Made by a program: the position numbers and the translations under genes. From the NCBI GenBank assembly GCA_020283715.1, contig JAIQCW010000202.1:1-34717 (forward strand): a DNA stretch of 34,717 bases. Direction: 5' to 3'. Below the pieces are notes generated by a model that was given only the letters and a program-made list of their open reading frames with translations, was not told the origin of the DNA and did no database searches. The stretch comes from Cytauxzoon felis (Eukaryota; Apicomplexa; Aconoidasida; Piroplasmida; Theileriidae). Of this stretch, positions 9,815 to 18,954 are shown piece by piece; position 1 is the stretch's first letter; every line of letters begins with the position of its first letter.

Positions 9815-11281
9815 GAGAAGGTTGGATCTTAGATAAATGCAGAATACATTTCGGGTGCACTAGAGTATGATATATTGGTGGATGATATCTCGCTCAAGCG
9901 GTATAAGATCATATCCATATAGACATTTAATATATGGCTACATATGAATTTGCACGACTTTGATATCGTTGGTAAAATTACAAAAACAGGGTATAATGAC
10001 TGAAGACGTGAGAGGGGTCTATAGAATAAGGTTGGGACAATGGGTATAACAGAAATTACGTTATTTGTGATAAATAGCAATGATTCCAAATTAAATAATA
10101 ATTATAGATTATAGAAGATTATGATTCTTTTGATTAAATTGGAGTATATGTGAATTTTCATGAAAATATGGAGGATTCGTATAAAGAGTAAAAAATTTAG
10201 TGAATGGATAGAAAATAGGATTAAGATGATAGAAATAATAACAAAATAATTATATTAATGAGGTTGGTGATATAAATTTATGGTATAATATATACCTTCA
10301 TGCAAGGCTGCACGATATATATATATGCTATATTGGTATGGGAGTAGGAATACAAAGTACCCTATTATGGCGTGATATGAATAAATATATATTTGGAGTA
10401 AAATATTTGTGTATTAATTATATAAAATGTTTTAAGACAATGTTAATTTGAATAATAATCAGATTTATATATTTTTATATTATTTTGTGGAGTTGTGATT
10501 GATATAAACTGCAACATATTTGCAAATAGCATATTGTATTTTGAATTTTGCTTTATATAAGAGGATAAAATTATAGATTTTTAGAATACTATAAATTATT
10601 ATTATATGATGGATCATTAGGGATTATATTGTATTGTTTAATTATTATATATCCTATAATATTATTATAAAATTATTTGGGGATATCAATTCATATTTTA
10701 ATTATCACAATTTACTAGGTGTTTTATGTGATTTTTATATATTGCGTTGCTTTAATGCATATATTTTATCACAGTTATTGGATGTTTTAATTATCTGAGT
10801 TCATCAGTATATTTCTTTAATAATATAGCGCGATTTTGACATACAAGGAGTCTTTATCCATTTAAAATAACCTCTATCGCATAGTTCTAATTTCTCCTAT
10901 GATGCATTCTCATCATTAGTTAGACGACCTCAACATTACAAGTCTGTTGAATGAGGATTTAAGTGAATTGAAATTATTGACATAAGGTGTTGTATAAAGT
11001 AGATATACTATTGAAGGCTTAGGGGTTTAGATATTAAACGACGTGGAAATAGAGAAGAGTATTATTATTTAAGGATAGAGATTATATACTGTCTTTTATT
11101 AAAGGGTAATTATTATTATTAGGGATTTATTAAAGGCATTATTAACGCGCTATATTTTTTTAACCCGTTAATAATATTCGGTACGTCAATTTCATCACGC
11201 TACGCTATAATTTTTAACGCGTCGCGAAAGTTGTAAAATGTGGATGGGTTTGAAGATATAGAGTAATAATTTATTTTGAGA
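9815..11281. other. Gene-poor AT-rich stretch
   Basis: About 1.4 kb without a gene I can support. Short open stretches with splice-like borders occur on the minus strand (9829-10089) and on the plus strand (about 10159-10248 from an ATG, 10330-10450, and about 10828-10978). None could be chained with confidence or recognised. Near 11140-11235, just before the nucleotidyltransferase start, CpG steps cluster unusually (ACGCGC, CGGTACG, CACGCTACGC, ACGCGTCGCG) in an otherwise AT-only flank. Confidence 0.4.
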
Positions 11282-14200
11282 ATGGCTAATGATAATGTGG
11301 ATATATCAATAAATAACCCCGTAAAGGTTGAATATTGTTCATGTAATGGAAATATACCATCAGATTGGGTATATAAACCATATCTTGATAAATTATGTAA
11401 TAATATATTAAATGATAATATAGATGGTAATAAAAAAGAATCAAGATGGCCCCATTTACAATATCAATCAATGAATATTATTATTGATAAATTTAAATCA
11501 ATGTATACATCAGATGTATTAGGTAAAGATGGAAATTTTAAAAATTATGATACCCCATTATTTAATAATATTTCACAAAGTGGGGATAATGGGGATTTTT
11601 ATGATGAACAATATTCATCTGAATCTGATTGTGATGTTTATTTAGATGATATACAATGCTCTATATGTAATAAACCAATTTTTATGTATACAAAATTCGA
11701 TTATAAATTATTCGATAATTGGATCGATTCAGCACTCGCATTAAATACAAATAACACAAAAACACAATTTTACAATAAACATAAAACACGATTTAATAAG
11801 CATAAACATCTTCCGACAGGAGATCCCAATTTCTCTGCCGAAGGTTATACAACCCCCCCACCTGAGGTTACAACCAGTGTTCCACTTACCACCACCTTTG
11901 GTCTTGCAGATAGTTCTTCCAATTTGTTATCCCTAAAGGGTAAAGCCACTCTCGGAGATCGTGGCGATGGGACTATTGTGGGGTTGTCTGGGGATAAAAA
12001 ACCTCATAATGATAATAAACCCCATCATAAATCTCTATTCGAATGTGGTGATGAGTACAAGACCTCAAGTGGAAGTGGAAAACCAGAAAACGATCTATGG
12101 GAGTTTGAGGGACAGTCATATAAAGAAGCCGTCTGCAAGACGAAGGATGGTAGTGATTGGACCTCAGGTGGAACTCTTACTGGAAAAACTTATCCTGGGA
12201 GAAGAGTTGGTCAAGATAGGGTTACTATTGCCAAAAATAGTGTCGAGGATAAAGGTCATACATCATATGATGATTTAATGTATAATAAACAATCAATTAA
12301 TAATGATATTAATGGATCAAATTGTCCCCATAATTCTAAATTAAATGGGGATAAACATTGTATTAAATGTTTAGAAGTAATGGATAGTTCTACATCTGTA
12401 CATGATTTACATCATCATACCTTTACAAATAACCACCCATGCCCCCCCACTTTTGTGGGGGGAAACCATAATCATCCAAAATGCCCTACATTTAAAGATG
12501 TTGTCAATACTTCGATTAAAAATGACATGCATACGCCGCCTACATTCGCAGACGTTTTATTACATCGCCGTTCCTCATCATCCTCCTTGGAAGGACATTG
12601 CCATTCCAAACATCAAGAGGGACATGAACATCATATTGACAACAGACATCAAGAGGAACATTTCCATTCCAAACATCAAGAGGAAACTGAACATCATTTA
12701 AATGTAGGGCAATCCCCCACAAATCTCATCAATCAATCTGATGTGGGGTGTATAGTTGATGTAGCATCATCAATATTAATGTCATCGGAGGAAGCAATGT
12801 TGGCGATTGTCGAAAATATATCGCCAGGTGAAAATTGTACAAATGAGAAGAATCAATTATTTGAAAGTTTAAAAAGATTTCTACAATACTGTCTAGGTGA
12901 TGATACAGTAGTGCATTTAACAGGTTCAACCGCATATGATATCGATATAGATTATAGTGATATAACATCTGCCCCATCATATAGTGATTTAGATATAGTG
13001 CTCTTATCTAAAAGATATGGGGGTGACCCAAGAACTATATTACAAAAAGTATATTGTGAATTAAAAAATATGCAACAAACATTAAGAGATAGAAATACAT
13101 GCCCTAAGTGGATATTAGCAGATTCAAATATAAAATTAGTAGAATCGGCCAAAGTACCCATTGTAATAATTGAAACTAAAAGAGGCCTATTTTGTGATAT
13201 ATCAGTAAATACATTATACCCTTTACTACATACAGAATTATTTAAAAATTATATCAATGAACATACAATTTTAAGACCATTAATGAGAATAATCAAACAC
13301 TGGCTTATATTAAGAGGTATACCAAGCATGAAAGAAGGTGGATTCCCATCAATATTATGGATGTCTCTATTCTGTAATGCTATCGATACTTTCAATGATA
13401 CCATACCCGAACGTAGCGGTAGCACACTCACTAGCAATTCTAATCAACTCTTAGAATGGAATGAACTTACACAACGCAGCAAAAGCACCGATAGCACACC
13501 CAATCTCATCATAAACAACTCAACAGAAAATTATAACAACTCTACACCTGAGGTTACAGTGTCTGTTCCACTCGCCTCCGCCGTTGGTCTTGCAGACAGC
13601 TCTTCTAATTACCCATCTATAAAGAGTGAAGCCACTCCCGGAGATCGTGGCGAAGATGAAGGTAGTCATATTGGACCTCAAGTGGAACCCGTAGCTGATC
13701 AATGGGAAGCGGAGGGAGAGGTAAATAAAGAAGCTGACGGCAGGACCTCAACTACAATACCCGAGAGTGATCTCAGGAAGGTGAAGGTACAACTATATAG
13801 AGATGCTGTCTTCAAGACAACCTCTGGAGGATGTAATAATGAGGATGATATAAGTTCGGATAGGAGAGTCTTAGGAGTGATGCAATCTGTAGAATGTGTT
13901 CGTGATCCTGATGTAACATCTGGTGATTGTTACTGTGATGAAGATACATCTCCAGATGCTGATTTAGAAGTAATTGATGAAGGTACCACACCCACTGGTA
14001 ATGATAGAACTAATGGTGATTCTCCCAACGCTGATGGATGGACATCATTTGGTGGGTCATTAATTGATGAATCTCAAGTTATTAATGATACCCCATCTAT
14101 TATTGATAGAATATATTCTATGGAATTTGATGATATTAGGAAAAGGAATAATAATGATGAAATTACATGTGAAATTACATTATTATGGAAATTATTACAA

Positions 14201-15979
14201 GATCGTAATAATATCAGAAAAATTATCAATACTACAAAGGAGGAAAATGGGGATAGTTCACCTTCTAATAATAAAAAAATGTCGTCGGAAGTGGGGTTCA
14301 ATATATTATCATCGTTAGAGAAATGTTTTCAAAAATTATCATATGGAACACATGTTATAGATGTAGTTAATAGTATAAATAAAATTAAATCCGGGATTTA
14401 TAATACCAATACAACCAGAATGAATAATTTTTGCAGAAATTTAATAAAATTAATCGAAATGGAACCTAATGTACCACATGGAACATGGCTTGTATACTAT
14501 TATGAACTCAATAGAGCAAAAGAATATATACTACTCTATACAAAACGATTAGAACTACTCGTTACACTACTAGCCTGCTTAAGATTCATCTCATTATCAC
14601 ACTCCAACCAATCTCTTCATCCTCCACACGAAGTTACCTCCACCGAAGGTTGTACATCTACTCCACCTGAGGTTACAGTGTCTGTTCCACTCGCCTCCGC
14701 CGTTGGTCTTGCAGACAGCTCTTCTAATTACCCATCTATAAAGAGTGAAGCCACTCCCGGAGATCGTGGCGAAGATGAAGGTAGTCATATTGGACCTCAA
14801 GTGGAACCCGTAGCTGATCTCTGGGAAGCGGAGGGACAACTAAATAGAGAAGCCACCACGGCTAGTGGAAAGGACTGTAGGTCTATAACCTCAGGTGGGG
14901 AAGTTATCTGCAAGACGGCGAATGGTGGATTGGATTCTGAGTTGTTTGGAGATGTATCGATGGATTTATTTAGGAGTATAATGCATAATATAAAGCGTTT
15001 ATTTGGTTATGATATATCATATTTATTGATGGAGGGTGTATCTATAGAGAGTTGTATAGATAGCTATATAAATAAGGTTTGTGTTATGTTGAGATTGAAA
15101 TTGAATAGTACAAGGATGGATGATAGTATAAAATTGATAATATATCATATATTTCAGCAATTTAAATCTATACCATTTGAGATATTTGAGAAGGTATATG
15201 ATAATATATATTCTATTCCAGTAGCTATAGAGCCACCTATACCAATACATTTATATAATAATGAATTAGAATATAATGATGATATATTATATGATGATAG
15301 TGGTTGGTATATAGTAATATTACAAGGTAAATTATTAATTGTTAAGGTTATAAAAACATGTATTGAATGGGATTCATGGTGGTCTAAAGAATTTGTAAGT
15401 AGAAGGGATACTAGATCTGTATTTCATGGATTTATATATAGACAATTGAAATTAGATTATGATATTAAAAGGCAACAAAATTTAATATTTAATAAAAATA
15501 ATAATATATTATATCCAAGTATATTAATTAAACGTGGTAGTCTTGTATTATTTAATCCATGTGATTTAGTTTCTAAATTACATGTATTAAAAATTAATAA
15601 AAATGAGCAAAATATTAGTAATACATTATATTCTACCGATTTTTATACTGGTAATAAATGTTTATATCTATTACCTGGATTTGAAGTTAATAGGATACAA
15701 TATTTTGAAGATATATCTAATAATATTAAAACACATATTAATCATGATTTTAGAAATCAAATACTATTTTGTAAAATCTGTGGGGTTGTTATTATGAAAA
15801 GAATTAATGAATTTACTGATTATAAAATATCGCAAAGAAAACTCAAAAATGCTAAATCTACTCTCTGCAATCAAAAATATATGAACATATATAAATATAT
15901 GGAACAATATTATAAAAGAACCAAACACTATAGCATCACACATGCCACATCCACATTCTCACAAAATGATACACCATAA
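11282..15979 (+). CDS. Trf4/Cid1-type nucleotidyltransferase (non-canonical poly(A) polymerase-like) with three in-frame repeat insertions
   Basis: One uninterrupted frame of 1,566 codons, starting at ATG 11282. The nucleotidyltransferase core is at residues about 535-645: TGSTAYDI, then SDLDIVLL with two metal-binding Asp, and the third in GLFCDISVN. The helical part of the PAP core follows (TILRPLMRIIKHWLILRGIP, near 662-702). These families add nucleotides to RNA 3' ends. N-terminal Cys pairs (CSC, CSIC, CPHN, CIKC) and a His-rich tract (residues about 437-475, with SKHQEGHEHH and SKHQEETEHH repeats) may bind metal. Repeats R8, R9 and R10 are translated in frame (residues about 193-297, 754-849, 1128-1206). 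They split the conserved parts with long disordered inserts, making the protein far larger than Trf4 or Cid1 proteins. The C-terminal 350 residues are not recognised. The enzyme class is confident; activity and substrate are not known. Confidence 0.85.
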   Translation: MANDNVDISINNPVKVEYCSCNGNIPSDWVYKPYLDKLCNNILNDNIDGNKKESRWPHLQYQSMNIIIDKFKSMYTSDVLGKDGNFKNYDTPLFNNISQSGDNGDFYDEQYSSESDCDVYLDDIQCSICNKPIFMYTKFDYKLFDNWIDSALALNTNNTKTQFYNKHKTRFNKHKHLPTGDPNFSAEGYTTPPPEVTTSVPLTTTFGLADSSSNLLSLKGKATLGDRGDGTIVGLSGDKKPHNDNKPHHKSLFECGDEYKTSSGSGKPENDLWEFEGQSYKEAVCKTKDGSDWTSGGTLTGKTYPGRRVGQDRVTIAKNSVEDKGHTSYDDLMYNKQSINNDINGSNCPHNSKLNGDKHCIKCLEVMDSSTSVHDLHHHTFTNNHPCPPTFVGGNHNHPKCPTFKDVVNTSIKNDMHTPPTFADVLLHRRSSSSSLEGHCHSKHQEGHEHHIDNRHQEEHFHSKHQEETEHHLNVGQSPTNLINQSDVGCIVDVASSILMSSEEAMLAIVENISPGENCTNEKNQLFESLKRFLQYCLGDDTVVHLTGSTAYDIDIDYSDITSAPSYSDLDIVLLSKRYGGDPRTILQKVYCELKNMQQTLRDRNTCPKWILADSNIKLVESAKVPIVIIETKRGLFCDISVNTLYPLLHTELFKNYINEHTILRPLMRIIKHWLILRGIPSMKEGGFPSILWMSLFCNAIDTFNDTIPERSGSTLTSNSNQLLEWNELTQRSKSTDSTPNLIINNSTENYNNSTPEVTVSVPLASAVGLADSSSNYPSIKSEATPGDRGEDEGSHIGPQVEPVADQWEAEGEVNKEADGRTSTTIPESDLRKVKVQLYRDAVFKTTSGGCNNEDDISSDRRVLGVMQSVECVRDPDVTSGDCYCDEDTSPDADLEVIDEGTTPTGNDRTNGDSPNADGWTSFGGSLIDESQVINDTPSIIDRIYSMEFDDIRKRNNNDEITCEITLLWKLLQDRNNIRKIINTTKEENGDSSPSNNKKMSSEVGFNILSSLEKCFQKLSYGTHVIDVVNSINKIKSGIYNTNTTRMNNFCRNLIKLIEMEPNVPHGTWLVYYYELNRAKEYILLYTKRLELLVTLLACLRFISLSHSNQSLHPPHEVTSTEGCTSTPPEVTVSVPLASAVGLADSSSNYPSIKSEATPGDRGEDEGSHIGPQVEPVADLWEAEGQLNREATTASGKDCRSITSGGEVICKTANGGLDSELFGDVSMDLFRSIMHNIKRLFGYDISYLLMEGVSIESCIDSYINKVCVMLRLKLNSTRMDDSIKLIIYHIFQQFKSIPFEIFEKVYDNIYSIPVAIEPPIPIHLYNNELEYNDDILYDDSGWYIVILQGKLLIVKVIKTCIEWDSWWSKEFVSRRDTRSVFHGFIYRQLKLDYDIKRQQNLIFNKNNNILYPSILIKRGSLVLFNPCDLVSKLHVLKINKNEQNISNTLYSTDFYTGNKCLYLLPGFEVNRIQYFEDISNNIKTHINHDFRNQILFCKICGVVIMKRINEFTDYKISQRKLKNAKSTLCNQKYMNIYKYMEQYYKRTKHYSITHATSTFSQNDTP
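11858..12172 (+). repeat. R8: repeat copy inside the nucleotidyltransferase coding frame
   Basis: Left end CCACCTGAGGTTACAACC, right end TTGGACCTCAGGTGGA. It is read in frame as PPEVT at entry, SSNLLSLKGKATLGDRG in the core, and TSGG at exit. An extra segment (GDKKPHNDNKPHHK region) separates the core from the right half. Length and phase keep the host frame. Confidence 0.93.
12443..12462. other. Perfect C/G hairpin in coding sequence
   Basis: CCCCCCAC and GTGGGGGG flank a TTTT loop, an 8-bp perfect GC-only-ended stem, within the His/Pro-rich part of the nucleotidyltransferase. It stands out in this AT-rich gene. A structural effect in mRNA is possible but unproven. Confidence 0.7.
13541..13830 (+). 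repeat. R9: repeat copy inside the nucleotidyltransferase coding frame
   Basis: Entry TPEVTVSVPL, core SSNYPSIKSEATPGDRG, then GPQVEPVADQWEAEGEVNK and exit TSGG (ACC TCT GGA GGA). It is nearly identical to R10 over about 170 bp, which points to a recent duplication or gene conversion within this gene. Confidence 0.93.
14663..14899 (+). repeat. R10: repeat copy inside the nucleotidyltransferase coding frame
   Basis: Left end CCACCTGAGGTTACAGTG, right end TAACCTCAGGTGG. The frame enters as PPEVT and leaves as TSGG, 78 codons in all. The segment 14666-14830 matches R9 almost base for base. The right third diverges (ATTASGKD versus ADGRTSTT). Confidence 0.93.
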
Positions 15980-16034
15980 ATCATTTCTACAAAGAATCAT
16001 TACATAAATGATATCAATATCTTCATATTATGTC

Positions 16035-16516
16035 TCACCTCTCTTTCCCATTGCATGGAGCCTTCCCATTTATATCCCCTTCCAGCTCCCGTAGATCGCT
16101 TCCAGGTTCCACTCGAGGTTAATTTCTAATCTCGACGAGATACGAATAAAGTGACAATATTCATGTTTGTGAGGATATCACAATGAAGATAATACGGATT
16201 TAAATGGAAATCAGTAAACTCAATACAATCATCAAATTCCTCTTCAATGAACTATTGACATTAGAAATTCATTAAATATTCATTGAGTAATCTTCATGAG
16301 TATCCCCAGAAATTGAGGATTTCCTTCAAATTTTCGAGGTAAAAATGAAGTTAGTGATATTAGTGATTGTGACTTCAAGTGGAACCCGTAGCTGATCTCA
16401 GGGAAGCGGAGGGATAACTAAATAGAAGAGGCGCCACGCCGAGTGGAAGAAGAGGATTGGACTTCGGTGGAGAGCCGTCTGCAGGACGAAGAGAGTCGGA
16501 TTGTACTTCGGATGGA
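16035..16516. repeat. R11: long variant of the repeat, core replaced by a 230-bp module
   Basis: It has the outer modules (CCAGCTCCCGTAGATCGCTT, CCACTCGAGGTT, CAAGTGGAACCCGTAGCTGA, GAGAGCCGTCTGCAGGACG) but no GCCACTCC core. The segment 16126-16356 instead matches 23688-23918 in R16. It is intergenic, 3' of the nucleotidyltransferase and 3' of the p24 gene. The nucleotidyltransferase stop and the p24 stop face each other across it. Confidence 0.8.
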
Positions 16517-16541
16517 AGAGAATGTGGAAAATAAATAAACG

Positions 16542-16562
16542 TATATATATATATATATATAT
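16542..16562. repeat. (TA)n microsatellite
   Basis: About ten TA units between R11 and the 3' end of the p24 gene. No function is evident. Confidence 0.9.
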
Positions 16563-16714
16563 GTAATGGCGTATTGTGTATGAAGGAATATTGAAGGTGT
16601 TTTTATTTTTTATTTCTTAAAATTTTCTCATTTAACAATGTAATTTAAAAAATACAAAATTAATTTTTTTTTAAATTTATATGATTAATTTAGATTAGTA
16701 GATGAATAATTTAT

Positions 16715-18443
16715 TTAAAGTATCCTTTTATTAGATACGATTTTTTTAACATACCATACTGATGAAAGTGTACATGCTAATATTATAATAAATTGTATAC
16801 ATGCATATACAAGTAATGAACCTTGTGCTTTTTTAGTATTATTCATTTGTCTATGATTATGTAACCATAAAAAACGAAATTGTGAATATATAGAATCTAT
16901 ATTACTCTCTAATGATCTTATACGATTTGTAGTATTCTCAATATGCTTTGATTGTAATACCAAATGATCATCCGTACCTATCGCCATTGTTACACTCACA
17001 TCTGTCATCCAATTCTTATTCGATAATGCCAATTCATAAATACCCTTCATCTTACAATCCAATGAAAATATACCAACAGATGCATCCTTTGTATACACCA
17101 CCTCACCTATATATATATATATTATACACGAAATTCATTCAACCTGAAGTACAATCCATACCTTCTCTCTATTACACCTCTTCCCTCGTCTTGCAGACGG
17201 CCTCCTCTATTTACCTATCTCTAAAGAGTATAGCCACTCCCAGAGATCGTGGTGAGGGTAGAGATGGATCATCCATCGTGGGAATGATGGAAGATGGTGC
17301 TAAGGATGTGTTGGATGTAACCTCAAGTGGAATGAAGTGTGGTACTGGACCTCAGGTGGAATACCTGGAAGCGATCTACGGGAGCTGGAAGGGGAGGTAA
17401 TTAGAAGAGCTGACGGCAGGACGGACTTCAAGTGGAGTTGAGAAGAGTTGGTACTGGACGTCGAGTGGAGTGATTGATAAAAAAATTAAATTTGTTGTAT
17501 ATTGGGATTGAACATACCTGCTGGTGATTTGATTTCTAATAGAAGGTTGAGATCTTCATCGCTTGAGAGTGTAAAGAACATTCCACGTAATGTAATGGGT
17601 ACTTTAACTAATTCTTCATAGAATACTTGTGATGATTTTGGTGGTACATTCATAGATAATAATGATTTAGGATGAAAACCAATCATCTTATCATTCCATT
17701 CAGAATAAAATGGAAAATCCTCATCATCTTCGTCAACCTCATTCCTCTCCAACGAATCAACAGGGCCAATATCCTATATATATTCACTATCAATCATACA
17801 ATAAAAAATGAATCATAATACAACTGATATACCTGAGGTTACAACCTTGTCTTCCACTCGCGTTCACCTGAGGTCCTGCCGTCAGCTCCTTTAATTACCT
17901 CCCCGTAAACGGTAAAGCCACTCCCAGAGACCATGGTGATAAACCCGGAGCTGATCTCAGGGAAGCGAAGGGCAAACAAAACATCTCCGCCATAGGCGGA
18001 GAAAATTTTTGGGAAGAAAATTCCTCGCTACCCGATTTTACAGACTTATCGACGCCAATCGCCGTGTTGGTCTCCTTTATTTATTTTCCCCTCAAGTTCC
18101 CGTAGATCACTTTCGGGTAGTCCACTTGAGGTTACATAATTACCTCTGCCACGATCTCCGGGAGTGACTATACTCTTTAGAGATAGGTAATTGGAAGAGC
18201 CAGCACGGCGAGTGGAAGACAATGTTGTAACCTCAGGAGGATTAGACATAACTTCAGTTGTTATACTCCTTTATGTGGATGGAGAAGTTAAAACATACAT
18301 TTTTTGTAGTATCAACATCATCAGCGTGTATATGTTTGATAGATGCTGTGTAGAATATGACTAAAAGTTGTTATGGATGGGTATTGGAGGAGTGACTTAC
18401 GAATAACGAGGATAAAATTAAATGGATTGATAAATTTATACAT
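16715..18443 (-). CDS. p24/EMP24 (TMED) family cargo receptor
   Basis: Type I membrane protein cycling between ER and Golgi in COPI/COPII vesicles. Four exons: 18443-18401, 18345-18299, 17773-17518, 17106-16715; 245 residues, phases consistent. Exons 1-2 encode a signal peptide (MYKFINPFNFILVIPSIKHI). A GOLD domain follows, from SSQVFYEELVK through LLLEIKSPAGEVVYTKD to GIYELALSN. A coiled-coil linker (NTTNRIRSLESNIDSIYSQF) leads to one C-terminal membrane helix and a short tail WYVKKIVSNKRIL with a dibasic KK. An acidic stretch (NEVDEDDEDFPF) of about 50 residues lies between leader and GOLD and is unusual for the family. The first intron is 55 nt. The second (17774-18298) and third (17107-17517) hold repeats R13 and R12 and account for most of the gene's length. 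Confidence 0.87.
17141..17470 (+). repeat. R12: modular palindromic repeat in p24 intron 3
   Basis: Core on the plus strand (AGCCACTCCCAGAGATCGTGG), antisense to p24. It carries the 65-bp module GATGGATCATCCATCGTGGG and onward, shared with R1 and R15. The ends are degenerate (CAACCTGAAGTACAATCC; GGACGTCGAGTGGA). It contains CAAGTGGA/CAGGTGGA end-like motifs several times, as if built from stacked partial copies. Confidence 0.85.
17831..18242. repeat. R13: composite (double) repeat in p24 intron 2
   Basis: A plus-oriented half (about 17831-17970, core AAAGCCACTCCCAGAGACCATGG) joins a minus-oriented copy (about 18060-18242, core GCCACGATCTCCGGGAGTGAC). The join holds unrelated sequence with a perfect hairpin CTCCGCC-ATA-GGCGGAG near 17984-18001. 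The end motif is ACCTGAGGTTACAACC at the left and TTGTAACCTCAGGAGGA at the right. Confidence 0.8.
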
Positions 18444-18716
18444 TATTAATTACATTTTAATTATAAATAAATAAATTAGTGTACTGATATTAGATGAAGT
18501 TATAAATTATCACTTCCATTAATACTTATCAACTACACCATAACAACTTCATTAGTAGACATCAAACATTACAGAATATATTCCAAGATAGACTGTTGTA
18601 ATGGTCAAAAATACTATTTGTAAGTTTCAACAACTTATAATTCATGAAAAATGGAAATATAATTGAGGTTTCTATCACATAACTCGTCATGATAACACAA
18701 CTATTATCTCATTTCA

Positions 18717-18940
18717 CTCCACTTGAGGCTACATAAATACACTTCGTCACGATCCTTCCACCCGAGGTTACAACCACTGTTCCACTCGCCTCCACCGTTG
18801 GTCTTGCAGACAGCTCTTCTAATTACCTATCTCTAAAGAGTAGAGCCACTCCCGGAGATCGTGGCAATAAACCCGTAGCTGATCTCAGGGAAGCGGAGGG
18901 GGAAGTAAATAGAGAAGGCCATCACGGCGAGTGGAAAACA
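18717..18940 (+). repeat. R14: modular palindromic repeat, intergenic
   Basis: It contains CCACCCGAGGTTACAACC, GTCTTGCAGACAGCTCTTCT, the core GAGCCACTCCCGGAGATCGTGGC and GCTGATCTCAGGGAAGCGGA. The usual right end is missing after CACGGCGAGTGG. A short end-like fragment (CCACTTGAGGCTACA) precedes it at 18719. It lies upstream of the p24 start and next to the coding fragment at 18955. Confidence 0.85.
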
Positions 18941-18954
18941 ATGTATTAATATGT

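Noticed and set aside
14663..14899. Repeat as an introner that exactly forms an intron with its own ends
   Set aside because: In exonic copies the end splice sites are out of phase with each other. In true intronic copies the splice sites used lie outside the repeat.
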